Below, in pieces: positions 19,351 through 30,500 of a DNA stretch of 64,000 nucleotides (its first letter is position 1; every line of letters starts with the position of its first letter). The translations under genes and the position numbers were made by a program. This DNA comes from Amazonocrinis nigriterrae CENA67. Its GTDB lineage: Bacteria > Cyanobacteriota > Cyanobacteriia > Cyanobacteriales > Nostocaceae. The notes beneath the pieces are model-generated. The model was not told where the DNA came from. It ran no database searches and saw only the letters and a program-made list of their open reading frames with translations. Location of the stretch: contig NZ_JAECZC010000001.1 in NCBI RefSeq assembly GCF_016056305.1, positions 161,632 through 225,631 on the forward strand, read 5' to 3'.

Positions 19351-22205
19351 CCCATCATCTCCGGCTTCGGTGCGGTGCCAATGGGAGGTAGATTACAAGC
19401 TATTGGTAAAGCTTTAAATAATAATTCATCAGGTTCAACAGTAGTTTGTAATGCCTTTAAAATTGCTCTAGGTTCATCTGTAAGCCGTCGAGTTTGTTGA
19501 GTATATTTAGGCAGTTTTTTGACAAATTGATAAAGAGGAGTAACCACTGTTAACAAAGTTGCATTACGCACTTTACTCAATTTTTTTAACTGGGGATTGC
19601 GTAAAATAGCTTCTAATTCTTTAAAAACTTCCGCCCTTAACCCAACTACTGCAAAATACTTAACAGCAAACCGTTCAGGATATTTGACTAATAATTCAAA
19701 ATGTTCTGTTCCTAATACTGGAATAAATGTCCCGTCCTGATAAAGTCCCAAATCATCAGCGTGATATAAAAGTACCGCTGCTAAAATAACAGGAATTGCA
19801 CCTTGTTTCACACCGTAGGGAGGTGCTGCTAAACATTGATAAAGTAGATCAAAACTTTGGCTTTTTTCTGTTGCTGCTAAACAAAAATCCTCAACCGCTT
19901 CCCACAGCGAATTTAAACCCGAATCTTCCAATGGTGGGTAAAAATCCCAATAATCATCTTCCTGACGATGAATCCCTGTTTGTTCTAACAGAGAATAATA
20001 CATACTCACTTCAGCCCCATAACCTTCTAAGCCTAACTTCTCTTCATTTTGATGTTCCAACATAGCCTGAATTAATTCTCGTCTGGCTTTCACCCCTTGA
20101 GAGGTTAAATCTCGACGGTTAATTAATTCATTCCACAAAATTGCACTGCGATGATAGACGCGATCGCAAATATCAGAAAGCTTACTATTAAAGTCAGTAA
20201 TGTTGTTGATTCTTTCGACTTGTCCTTGTATCCAACATTGCTGATTTACCCCTATACTGAAGGATTGATTCAGAGTCTCATCTAAAAATCCTTCAGCTTC
20301 TTTAGCGCGATAATTTACCTCTTTTCTCGCTACACCGTCAGTTTGCAACTCTTTAGCCGTTCTTTTGATATTACTTAAAGCTACAAATTCTAAGGTACGA
20401 ATTCGCAAAATATCTAAGTTAGCTGCACTCAAAATTACCAATGGTTTACCATCAGTAGTTGTGGAAGGAACAGAATTAGGAATTTCTTCATCTAGCCAAT
20501 ACCCCACAAAACCATCTGCATCTACACTACTACAATGTAATTGATGCAAATCTTGGGAATTATCTAAATAATGGCGTTCAAAATAACGTAAAGTGCCCGT
20601 TTGATAACTGTGACGTTGTGCTACTAGAGGTTTGAGAGGACGATAGACAGATAATAGTTTAACTATAGGCGATCGCTCTTGTTCTATGTAATTATTTAAC
20701 TCACTATCAACATGAAAATCAGAACCTTGCCAAATCCGTAATTCATCCAATTGACGACGATGAGTAATTAGGTTCTGTTTTAGTAGTTGATCAATAATTT
20801 GTTGCCAATAATTAATCTGGGTTTGAGAAGGGCGATCGCACATTGCTAATGATACTAAACTTCGAGTCGCCCTCATGGAACCTGTAACTGTAATCAAGTT
20901 CAAAATCCCAATACTTTTTAGTACCCTCAGACTATCTTCTTCTAAACGGTTAGTAGCATCACTAATTAAATCTTGAACTTCTACCCATCTTTGCAAATTA
21001 GGTCTGGAAGCTAAACCCATTCCTGCGGCTTCAATAAAATAGTCATAAACTCGATCTAATTTCAGATTTGGCAAATAATCATCTTTAACTGTTACTTCTT
21101 CTAGAAAATTACGAAATGATAAAGGTTCCCTACTAGTTAAAAATGTGAATAAAGAACGGTCATTTTGTGCATAACGCTGACACAGTGTTGGTAATGCCAA
21201 AGCAGATAAAGGATGTAGAGGATAAACTGCTTTGATAACTTCATCAGTTACTTCTTCATCTACAATTGTTGATTCTAAATGTTGAAATCATTCCTCAGAA
21301 TAATTGCGAATTGCACAAATTATTGGGTCTGCTGCTGAAGAGTCAATTGCTTGACCAATTAAACTCATCATTTGTCCAGATGATTCAGTAAAAGCAATAT
21401 CCTCAAACCGCCCCTGAATCTTTGCCCATTCATTTCGTTGAACCGTTGCTAATCTTTGACTATATTCTGCAAAAGCTTGATGTAAAATACCTAAAATATA
21501 AATAGGAGTTTTACTATCTTTTGGTAATTCAGCTAATTGTTGTAAAAGATATAAATCTTCATCTCATTGAACATGAGCAGCATACTCTAAATTCTTACCC
21601 AGTTCATCAATAATAATAAAAATTCCAGTTTGAGATTCCTTGGCTAGTTCTAACACCAAATTAGGAATTTCTTTACTATCAACTTTACCTCCACCATTAA
21701 TTTCTGCTCCTAAATCTACCAACTGACGAACAACATTAATTTTGTTCCTTTGGCTAGCAGTCCAAAAACTTTCAACACCTGTTAACAAAGCCCTGATAAT
21801 GGTATGACTAATCGGTTCTCTTTGTCCCGTAGCTACAGCCCTAATTAATCCTACTGGATTAATTTTTTCTTGTATTAATTGATAGATATCATTATCTTTA
21901 CCTAATTTATCTTCAGCTATTGCTAAAGCTTTAACGTGCATTTTATTTTGAGGATTAGCACATAGTGAAATTAAATAATGAGCAAAAGCAGATTTGCCAG
22001 TACCATAGACACTCGTTAAAGTCCAAGCTCTATTTCCTACATCAGAATTAAAACTATTTACAATGCGTTTGAGAGAATCAATTGCTCTTTTAGTCAGAAC
22101 ATAACCCTCTAATGCTTCTACACTATCTAAATCTCTTTCTAAATTGATTGAACGAGAATAGCGACGCTGAAGATTGAAATAATGGGATAGCTTTTTATTA
22201 GTCAT
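19347..22205 (-). pseudogene. Large P-loop ATPase with two in-frame TGA codons
   Basis: One continuous frame of about 952 codons is broken only by TGA at 21564-21566 and 21288-21290. N-terminal motifs are Walker A in SVYGTGKSAFAHYL and Walker B in GIFIIIDELGKNLEYAA. The C-terminal 617 residues have no motif I can name. Around the stops the peptide reads AAHVQ*DEDLYLLQQ and NYSEE*FQHLEST; a Gly (GGA) and Trp (TGG) are plausible originals. The DUF4007 gene precedes it, overlapping a possible TTG start at 22226; I prefer the ATG at 22205. Size and context recall the large ATPases of BREX or DNA-phosphorothioation systems, but I could not test this. A gene decay reading is simplest; TGA recoding is unlikely. 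Confidence 0.78.
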
Positions 22206-22222
22206 GTTTTTACTAATTTTTA

Positions 22223-23170
22223 TCAAGAATGATAATATTGCTCTAAAATTTTTTCAGCTAAAATCTTTGGTTCATCAGTAAAAGATAACTGAATTAAGCC
22301 GGCAGTATCAGAAAGAATTATCGCATCAAATTCTTTAGCTACTGTCTCAATAGCCTCACATAAAGTATTTTCTGTCAACTTAAACACCATCCCTGGACTA
22401 CCCTCATCATAAAGTAGACTAGGGATATTGATTGTCTCTCTTCCCTGACTTACCCAGCTAGCATATTTTAAACAAGTAGCTACTATAACTTGTACGGGTA
22501 AATTTGCTTTTGCACCAATTTTAAACTGATAATTTTTTCCAAAATGACGTATTAAACCCAGTTCGTTAAAAGGACAATCAATAGAATCTTCGATTGGGGT
22601 ATTGTCTCGAATCAAATCCTGTGTAGCATACATTCGTAAAATACAATTTACATCTTTAACAAAAGAAGATTCCGCAATATTTTTGTTGAAATTCCTGATA
22701 TAATCCTTCAATCCTGTTAAAATATCTTCTTTTGTAAACTCTAAATCCCTAAATATATTAAAAATATAATACCAAGCAGCAGCTTCACAAGTAGGTTTTA
22801 ACAGATTCCAATGTAATAACCATAATGATGCCGGATCTTCTAAATAAGAGTCCCATCCATTGTTACCTAAAAGTTTTTCTCCAAATGTTGTCGGGTAATT
22901 ATTCTTATCAATAATTTTGAAAGCACTACACCAATAACGAATAGCACGTACCATATTTTTACCAACACCCAAATGTACAGGTGCATCATCCTGTAAGAAA
23001 ATTCCTGGATTTTTATTGGCTGCATCAAATCCTTTTTTCAACCACCCAAAACGAGGATGAAAAGTTTCATGGTTGGCAAATACTGGATTGACTGGATTTT
23101 CAATTTGTTTTTGGATCACGATAGGATAGATATAATAACTATTTTCGTTATTATGACTCAAAATATACAA
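22223..23170 (-). CDS. DUF4007 family protein
   Basis: A 315-residue protein recognised by FHPRFGWLKKGFDAA and DAPVHLGVGKNMVRAIRYWC, the hallmark of DUF4007. As I recall, such genes lie beside PAPS-reductase-like and large ATPase genes in DNA-sulfur-modification or BREX-like loci; no reductase is seen here. It heads an operon with the broken ATPase and the 219-residue gene. A cysteine-desulfurase remnant 11 kb away would fit a sulfur pathway. The frame itself is intact, starting at an ATG at 23170 with no clear Shine-Dalgarno. Confidence 0.8.
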   Translation of the reverse strand: MYILSHNNENSYYIYPIVIQKQIENPVNPVFANHETFHPRFGWLKKGFDAANKNPGIFLQDDAPVHLGVGKNMVRAIRYWCSAFKIIDKNNYPTTFGEKLLGNNGWDSYLEDPASLWLLHWNLLKPTCEAAAWYYIFNIFRDLEFTKEDILTGLKDYIRNFNKNIAESSFVKDVNCILRMYATQDLIRDNTPIEDSIDCPFNELGLIRHFGKNYQFKIGAKANLPVQVIVATCLKYASWVSQGRETINIPSLLYDEGSPGMVFKLTENTLCEAIETVAKEFDAIILSDTAGLIQLSFTDEPKILAEKILEQYYHS

Positions 23171-23635
23171 AAATTAATTAATTTCAATAAAAATATTTAT
23201 ATTTGTTTTTGATGAACAAGTTGGTATTCCAGATATTTAAGCAAAAACTATAAACTAAATTTTTGTGAATCAAAATACAAATATACCTTTGAATTTGTTT
23301 TTTTGATTACTGCTTTAATAGTATTTAATTGAAAGGAACCCACAAGTTTATTAGTAATTAGCTTAAAGGCAGATTAGCCATAATGAAGAAATCATACTCA
23401 ATAATACCTTTTTTGTTGAGTTAAACAAACTTCACCACTATAGTAGATTGATTTCTATCTTTCAAAAACAAGCAGCTAAAATCGAAATTGTCATACAACA
23501 GGCAAAACAGCTAATTCCAGGTAGCCGAGAAGAGAAAGCGAAAGATTAGCGTTACCTCAACAAAGTTGCCGTAAATATCACAGCCTAAAATTTTTACTAA
23601 AAAACCTGATTGATAAAATGCCGAACCTTGAAAAT
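23171..23635. other. Spacer next to the CAST with a coding remnant
   Basis: No gene in the usual sense. A plus-strand frame without a start codon, about 23371-23549, encodes ELNKLHHYSRLISIFQKQAA followed by KIEIVIQQAKQLIPGSREEK and a TAG. It reads like the C-terminus of a degraded protein but I cannot name it. The transposon tip follows directly at 23636. Confidence 0.4.
23631..23635. repeat. Target-site duplication AAAAT, tnsB side
   Basis: AAAAT immediately precedes TGTACA; the identical pentamer follows TGTACA at 35545-35549. Five base pairs is the duplication length of Tn7-like elements. Confidence 0.9.
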
Positions 23636-23850
23636 TGTACAGTGACTAATTATCTGTCGTCGTGACAAATTATTGTCATCGTTAAAATCCTTGTAGAGTA
23701 TAGACTATAGCGCTTTCGGAGTTTTAGCATAACCTCTTTGTAGTGACAAAATAAATGTCATCATCCGTAATTGTGACAAATTAGGTGTCGCTTTATTGGC
23801 GAGAAAAAAGCTTTTGTATATTTTCATAATGACAAATTGACTGTCGTTTT
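23636..23850. promoter_or_regulatory. CAST tnsB-side end with five TnsB-binding sites
   Basis: The tip TGTACAGTGACTAATTATC is followed by TGACA-N-TGTC type sites near 23643-23659, 23662-23681, 23742-23762, 23771-23791 and 23829-23846. Each has the form GTGACAAATTA..TGTCR. The last sites lie within 55 bp of the tnsB start, so TnsB binding could also repress its own promoter. Confidence 0.85.
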
Positions 23851-23897
23851 CTGTAGACTTAGAATAACAATATGTATTCATAAAAAACTTATGTATT

Positions 23898-25652
23898 ATG
23901 AACAGTCAGCAAAATCCTGATTTAGCTGTTCATACCTCGGCAATTCCTACAGAAGGATTACAAGGAGAAAGCGATCGACCTCTTGAGAGTAATGTGATTG
24001 TCATAGAACTTTCAGAGTCAGCCCAACTCAAGCTAGAGGTAATCCAAAGTTTGCTGGAACCATGCGATCGCACTACCTATGGGCAGAAGTTGAAAGAAGC
24101 TGCGGAAAATCTAGGTGTATCGGTGCGAACTGTGCAGCGGCTGGTCAAAAAGTGGGAGCAAGATGGCGTAGTCGGACTCACTCAAACTGGCAGGGGTGAT
24201 AAAGGAAAGCATCGAATTGGTGAGTTTTGGGAAAACTTTATTCTCAAGACTTATAGGGAGGGCAATAAGGGTAGTAAACGCATGACCCCTAAACAAGTTG
24301 CCCTTAGAGTTCAGGCTAAAGCCCGTGAATTAGAGGACTCTAAGCCGCCTAATTACAGAACCGTGTTACGGGTATTAGCACCTTTATTGGAAAAGCAAGA
24401 AAAAGCTAAAAGTATCCGTAGCCCAGGTTGGAGAGGAACTACGCTTTCGGTTAAAACCCGTGAAGGGAAAGATTTATCTGTAGATTACAGTAACCATGTT
24501 TGGCAATGTGACCATACCCGTGTAGATGTGTTGCTGGTAGATCAACATGGTGATATTCTAAGTCGTCCTTGGCTAACAACAGTCATTGACACCTACTCTC
24601 GTTGCATTATGGGTATAAACTTGGGATTTGATGCACCAAGTTCTCAAGTAGTAGCGTTAGCATTACGTCATGCGATTTTGCCGAAGCGATACGGTTTAGA
24701 GTACAAACTGCACTGCGAATGGGGAACCTACGGTAAGCCAGAACACTTTTATACTGATGGTGGTAAAGACTTTCGCTCTAACCACTTGAGTCAGATTGGG
24801 GCGCAACTAGGATTTGTCTGTCATTTACGCGATCGCCCTTCTGAAGGTGGAGTAGTTGAACGTCCCTTCAAGACATTGAATGAGCAACTATTTTCAACGC
24901 TTCCTGGGTACACCGGATCTAATGTTCAGGAACGCCCAGAAGATGCACACAAGGATGCAAAACTTACTTTGCGAGAACTAGAACAGTTACTTGTTCGCTA
25001 CATCGTTGACCGCTACAACCAAAGTATTGATGCGCGAATGGGCGATCAAACTCGCTTTGACCGTTGGGAAGCAGGGTTGCCTACAGTGCCTGTACCAATC
25101 CCAGAAAGAGATTTAGATATCTGCCTGATGAAGCAGTCACGGCGCACAGTGCAAAGAGGAGGATACTTGCAGTTTCAAAATTTAATGTATCGGGGGGAGT
25201 ATTTAGCAGGTTACGCCGGAGAAACTGTGAACTTAAGATTTGACCCCAGAGACATTACAACAATTTTGGTTTATCGCCAGGAAAAAAATCAGGAAGTATT
25301 TCTGACTCGCGCTCATGCTCAAGGTTTGGAGACGGAGCAACTCTCATTAGATGAAGCTCTTGCAGCAAGTCGCAGACTCCGCACCGTAGGCAAAACTATC
25401 AGTAACCAATCTTTATTGCAAGAAGTTATAGATCGTGATGCTCTTGTAACTACCAAGAAAAGCCGTAAAGAGCGTCAAAAATTGGAACAGGCTATTTTGC
25501 GATCTGCTGCGGTTGATGAAGGTAAAACTGAGTCCTTGCCATCCCAAGTAGTTGAACCCGATGAAGTGGAATCTACACAAACAGATCAATCTCAATACGA
25601 AGAAATTGAGGTGTGGGACTATGAACAACTTCGTGAAGAATATGGGTTGTAA
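23898..25652 (+). CDS. tnsB: CAST transposase TnsB
   Basis: The DDE transposase that cuts the transposon ends and joins them to target DNA. At 584 residues it equals the Scytonema TnsB length as I recall. It has an N-terminal HTH region (LGVSVRTVQRLVKKWEQDGV), the catalytic core with Asp205 (VWQCDHTRVD), Asp287 (HFYTDGGKDF) and Glu321 (GGVVERPF), a beta-barrel domain and the C-terminal tail that contacts TnsC (EEIEVWDYEQLREEYGL). All catalytic residues are present and the frame is intact. tnsC starts three bases after the stop. Confidence 0.97.
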   Translation: MNSQQNPDLAVHTSAIPTEGLQGESDRPLESNVIVIELSESAQLKLEVIQSLLEPCDRTTYGQKLKEAAENLGVSVRTVQRLVKKWEQDGVVGLTQTGRGDKGKHRIGEFWENFILKTYREGNKGSKRMTPKQVALRVQAKARELEDSKPPNYRTVLRVLAPLLEKQEKAKSIRSPGWRGTTLSVKTREGKDLSVDYSNHVWQCDHTRVDVLLVDQHGDILSRPWLTTVIDTYSRCIMGINLGFDAPSSQVVALALRHAILPKRYGLEYKLHCEWGTYGKPEHFYTDGGKDFRSNHLSQIGAQLGFVCHLRDRPSEGGVVERPFKTLNEQLFSTLPGYTGSNVQERPEDAHKDAKLTLRELEQLLVRYIVDRYNQSIDARMGDQTRFDRWEAGLPTVPVPIPERDLDICLMKQSRRTVQRGGYLQFQNLMYRGEYLAGYAGETVNLRFDPRDITTILVYRQEKNQEVFLTRAHAQGLETEQLSLDEALAASRRLRTVGKTISNQSLLQEVIDRDALVTTKKSRKERQKLEQAILRSAAVDEGKTESLPSQVVEPDEVESTQTDQSQYEEIEVWDYEQLREEYGL

Positions 25653-25655
25653 ACA

Positions 25656-26508
25656 ATGACAGATGCGAGTGCGTTCACGAAGTGTGCCGAAGGTATCGCC
25701 CAGCAGTTGGGTGGGGTAAAACCGGATGAAGATTGGTTACAAGTTGAAATTGCCCGTCTTAAGGGTAAGAGTATTGTTCCATTACAGCAGGTAAAAACTC
25801 TCCATGATTGGTTAGATGGCAAGCGCAAGGCAAGAAAATGTTGTCGGGTAGTTGGGGAATCGAGAACTGGTAAGACAGTTGCTTGTGATGCCTACAGATA
25901 CAGACACAAACCTCAGCAGTCACCTGGACGACCTCCGATTGTGCCTGTAGTTTATATTCGACCTCACCAAAAATGTGGCCCCAAGGATTTGTTTAAAAAG
26001 ATTACTGAGTACCTCAAATATCGGGTAACAAAAGGAACAGTATCTGATTTCCGAGATCGGGCTATAGAGATACTCAAGGGTTGCGGTGTAGAGATGCTAA
26101 TTATTGATGAAGCTGACCGTCTTAAACCTGAAACTTTTGCGCTCTGTGCAAGATATTGCTGAAGATTTAGGAATTGCTGTAGTACTGGTAGGAACAGACC
26201 GTTTGGATGCGGTAATCAAGCGGGATGAACAGGTTCTAGAACGCTTTCGGGCGCATCTGCGCTTTGGTAAATTGTCGGGAGAGGATTTCAAGAAGACTGT
26301 AGAAACGTGGGAACAAATGGTTTTGAAACTGCCAGTATCTTCCAATCTAACGAGCAAGGAGATGCTAAGGATTCTCACATCAGCAACTGAAGGCTACATT
26401 GGTCGCCTTGATGAAATTCTTAGGGAAGCTGCAATTCGTTCTTTATCAAGGGGATTGAAGAAGATTGACAAGGCTGTTTTACAGGAAGTAGCAGCAGAGT
26501 ACAAATAA
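25656..26508 (+). pseudogene. tnsC: CAST AAA+ regulator TnsC, frameshifted
   Basis: TnsC polymerises on DNA and links the Cas12k-TniQ target complex to TnsB. Walker A (GESRTGKT, residues 67-74) and Walker B (MLIIDEADRL, about 147-156) are intact in the first frame. After KPETF (residue 161) the frame ends as ALCARYC. The +1 frame continues from RSVQDIAEDLGIAVVLVGTD to the C-terminus LQEVAAEYK, including sensor and arginine regions. A single extra base in about 26143-26150 accounts for it; related proteins read KPETFADVRDIAEDLG. If real, no full-length TnsC is made. The last bases overlap the tniQ start (TAATG). Confidence 0.93.
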
Positions 26509-27008
26509 TGCCAGCACCAGATGTTGAACCTTGGCTATTCTTGATTGAACCCTATGAAGGAGAGAGCTTAAGCCATTTTCTTGGTAGGTTCAGACGTGCT
26601 AACCATTTATCTGCCAGTGCGTTGGGTAGTTTGGCAGGGATTGGTGCAGTGGTAGCAAGGTGGGAGCGATTTTATTTTAATCCTCGCCCTAGCCAAAAAG
26701 AGTTGGAGGCGATCGCATCTGTAGTAGAAGTAAATGCCCAAAGGTTAGGTGAAATGCTGCCGCCTGCTGGAGTGGGGATGTAGCATCAAACCATTCGGTT
26801 ATGTGGGGCTTGTTATGCAGAAACACCTTGTCACCGGATTGAGTGGCAGTTTAAAGAAACAGGAGGGTGCGATCGTCATCAAATCAAGCTTTTAGCGAAG
26901 TGTCGAAACTGTGAAGCTCGTTTCAAAATGCCTGCGCTGTGGGAGGATGGGTGTTGTCATAGATGCAGAATGCCGTTTGCGGAAATGGCAAAGCTACAGA
27001 AGGGTTAA
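26508..27008 (+). pseudogene. tniQ: CAST targeting protein TniQ, in-frame TAG
   Basis: TniQ joins Cas12k and TnsC. The frame encodes the typical N-terminal part (PWLFLIEPYEGESLSHFLGR ... ARWERFYFNPRPSQKELEAI) and then meets TAG at 26781-26783. The same frame continues for 74 codons with the zinc-ribbon part: IRLCGACYAETPCHRIEWQF, CDRHQIKLLAKCRNCEARF, CCHRCRMPFAEMAKLQKG, ending at 27006-27008. With one amino acid at the TAG (Gln by homology, CAG to TAG) the length is 166 residues, matching the Scytonema protein. The truncated 91-residue product lacks all zinc cysteines. Confidence 0.93.
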
Positions 27009-27200
27009 TGCTAAGACCAGAAAAACGTGTGAAATTAACCAAGCCTCTAAATTGATCTGGTTGTCAAAAAAATTTGTGCGATCGCCTGCAACATTGTTTC
27101 TATTGTTGATGTTGTGCGATCAAAATTTGCATATTTCTAGATCGGGCATGAAATGTATAATTATCTAGTTATTCGTGTATTTACTGCTTAAACCTATAAA

Positions 27201-27575
27201 ATGCTTACCGTTACACCAGAAGAAATTAGTCAGTTTCGCAGCCAATTGGCGGATAGTCCAGAGGCTTTAGCGGCTTTGGATGCTATAGAAGAGTGTGAAG
27301 GTTATTTAGATGATGCTGTTCCACTGCTGGTTATGCGGGAAACTGCACAGCAAGCAGATAGAGGATTAGGATTGAATGATTGGTTAGAAAAAATTCGCCA
27401 ATTTGTTTGTCAAGAGGAAGTCAGAGAGTTTTTAGAATCAGGATTAATTGCTCCTGTTATAGAACCATTGGCTGTTAGTACAGGTATTCCTTTGGGTACT
27501 GCTACTGGACTTAGTATATTGGTGTTTAAATTGGGTGCGAAAAATTTTTGTAAAGTCCCTGAATCTGGTGCTTAA
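27201..27575 (+). CDS. Hypothetical protein in CAST cargo
   Basis: A 124-residue protein (LTVTPEEISQFRSQLADSPE at the start; LSILVFKLGAKNFCKVPESG at the end). It resembles the chromosomal gene at 38693-39070: both share an FRSQLAD segment, an IE(E/D)CEG motif, a mid EVREFLESGLI/EYREDLLNSSLI segment and a C-terminal NFC(K/E). The family name is unknown to me. Near its end it abuts the convergent CHAT gene, overlapping by four bases. It may work with the CHAT module or be passenger DNA. Confidence 0.65.
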   Translation: MLTVTPEEISQFRSQLADSPEALAALDAIEECEGYLDDAVPLLVMRETAQQADRGLGLNDWLEKIRQFVCQEEVREFLESGLIAPVIEPLAVSTGIPLGTATGLSILVFKLGAKNFCKVPESGA

Positions 27576-30500
27576 CGTCCAGAAGCGATAAATCCAGCCC
27601 AGTAGTAAGGATTTGCAAAAGGTAAGGGTTGACGTTGCTTAATTATTTTCAAAGATTCCTCATATATTAATACTTGTCCTTTTCTCAATTGAGCAAGTAT
27701 CTTTTTCTCTTCCCAAAACTTGACTACTTCCTCAACCGTTAGATTTCGTAGCCATGTTTGAGCTTCCTTTAGAGCTACGGCAACATCTCCAGCTTCTAGA
27801 TTATCAAGTTTAAATAAATTCTCATAGAATTTCATCATTAAAAAGCTAGTGGAAAGGTCATCTACTGTCCAGAGAGAACTAACAACACTGGGACTACCTG
27901 CTAACAAAAAACCGCTAGGTAAACCAATATATTCATCACTGGAATTGTCAAAATCAATCAATCCAGTTTCGCAAGCAGAAAGGGTGACGAGGCGACAGTT
28001 TTCTAATTGCAAAGCAAATATTTTATCTAACGTCAGACATTTTTCTAAATCGTGAGTTTCTCCAGCGCGTACATTTAGATAACGTTCAGGGTTAGATTTT
28101 GTTGCGGTGTCTGCGACTGCTGTATTGGCTAGAATTAAACCAGATTGACTAGCTTTTTTCAAGTTAAAATAACCGTGACAACTAAAGTGAGCGCAGTTGT
28201 AAGTATTTAACTCAGATTGATTAAATTGATTAATTGCTGCGAGTGTCGCTGCGTCTGTGTTCAAGACATTGGTAGCATTAAAATAACTTTGAATAACTTG
28301 TACTTCTAAATCGGTATAGTTTAAATCGCCTGTGGGGTTTTGAACTGCAAAGAGGGATTGAAAATCACGGCGTTGGCGTTGCTGTACTTGTTGCAGTAAT
28401 TGACAACTGGGTGCATAACTCACACCACCAGTAAATAAATCTAGAAGACTAGAATAACTTGCAGCATTTTGATTGATTGGTAGGGCATGAAGGGGGAATA
28501 GATGCAAGAACCTATGAGGAATTAAAATGAGTTGATTACAATGCTTTGATCGCTGATTGATGATGGCAATTATTTCATCAATGTGTAGAATTGTCGCTAA
28601 TTGTTGAAGTGCTGACTCTAAGCTATTCAGCCATTGGTCATTTTGATTATAGTAATTTTGTAAATATTGATTTATCCAATTTTCTAAAGCTTTGAAATCT
28701 TCTGCCTGGGATTGCCAAACTGTTACTTCTCCTGTTTTGGTGACAATAAACGCCAGGATTTTATCATTCAGAATATACCACTCAATGATGACTGTATTCT
28801 CATGCAACGTAGCTTGAAATAAATTAAAATCAAAACCATAACCAACGGGTAAATAGCGGTTTTGCAATTCGTTACGCTGCTGTCGCAATTCTTGGAGATG
28901 TTGTGCTAATTCCTGGGGATTTTCCGCTTTACCATTTTGGATTTGATATTGTCCTACGGCTATGTCATCCCTGTATTTTTCTAGTTGAGTGAATACTTCT
29001 GGAGGGAAGATGGTTTTAGTGTCGCGTTCGAGGATTTGCTCAACTAAACTGCGAGTTTTACTGCATTCAGCATATTCTATTGCTTCGGTAATCTTATTTA
29101 ACTGCAAGCAAACTTCTACCATACGGCTATAAATATTGTTAAAGTGTTCCGCTTGTTTGCGTTTGCTTTCTTCACCAGATACTATTTCTTCCCGTAAAGA
29201 TTCTACTGTGTCAATGGCAGACTCAAAAGCATTGTATGCTGAATCAAATTTGTTTGCATTTTGGTAAGCAGTTCCCAGTCCCCACAAAGTTTCTACATAG
29301 TCTTGAGGCAAAGCTTCCCTGGTGTAGACAGTTAAAGCGTCAGTATATGCAGCGATCGCATTTTCGATGTTCTCTGCTCTGTCGCCTTTGATTCTATTAC
29401 TGTAGGCATTGGCGAGATTAAGTTGCGTCATTGCCCAATCAACAGGCAAAGCTTCCCTGGTGTAGACAGTTAAAGCAGCAGTATAAGCAACGATGGCATT
29501 TTCGATGTTTTCTGCTCTGTCGCCTTTGATTCTATCGCTGTAGGCAAGAGCAAGATTATTTTGCGTTCTTGCCCAATCAATAGGCAAAGCTTCCCTGGTG
29601 TAGACAGTTGAAGCAGCAGTATAAGCAACGATGGCATTTTCGATGTTTTCTGCTCTGTCGCCTTTGATTCTATCGCTGTAGGCAACAGCGAGATTATTTT
29701 GCGTTGCTGCCCAATCAATAGGCAAAGCTTCCCTGGTTCTGACAGTTAAAGCGTCAGTATATGCAGCGATGGCATTTTTGATGTTTTCTGCTCTGTCGCC
29801 TTTGATTCTGTCGCTGTAGGCAGCAGCGAGATTATTTTGCGTTGTTGCCCAATAAATAGGCAAAGCTTCCCTGGTGTAGACAGTTAAAGCGTCAGTATAT
29901 GCAGCGATCGCATTTTCGATGTTCTCTGCTCTGTCGCCTTTGATTCTATTACTGTAGGCAAGAGCGAGATTAAGTTGCGTCATTGCCCAATCAACAGGCA
30001 AAGCTTCCCTGGTGTAGACAGTTAAAGCCGCAGTAGAAGCCGCAATCGCATTTTCGATGTTCTCTGCTCTGTCGCCTTTGATTCTATTGCTGTAGGCAAC
30101 AGCGAGATTATTTTGCGTTCTTGCCCAATCAATAGGCAAAGCTTCCCTGGTGTAGACAGTTGAAGCAGCAGTATATGCAGCGATCGCATTTTCGATGTTC
30201 TCTGCTCTGTCGCCTTTGATTCTATTACTGTAGGCAAGAGCGAGATTATTTTGCGTCATTGCCCATTCAACAGGCAAAGCTTCTCTGGTTCTGACAGTTA
30301 AAGCCGCAGTAGAAGCCGCGATCGCATTTTCGATGTTCTCTGCTCTGTCGCCTTTGATTCTGTCGCTGTAGGCAAGAGCGAGATTATTTTGCGTCATTGC
30401 CCAATCAACAGGCAAAGCTTCTCTGGTTCTGACAGTTAAAGCCGCAGTATATGCAGCGATCGCATTTTCGATGTTCTCTGCTTTGTCGCCTTTGATTCTA

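Noticed and set aside
21288-27008. Stop-codon recoding (TGA or TAG read as amino acids)
   Set aside because: The stops are mixed (TGA, TAG) and occur beside frameshifts and an IS insertion; core genes end normally with all three stops. Decay or sequencing error is more likely.
26911-27168. 85-codon plus-strand frame after tniQ
   Set aside because: It lies in another frame over the 3' part of tniQ, whose own frame has clear zinc-ribbon cysteines. It is a shadow.
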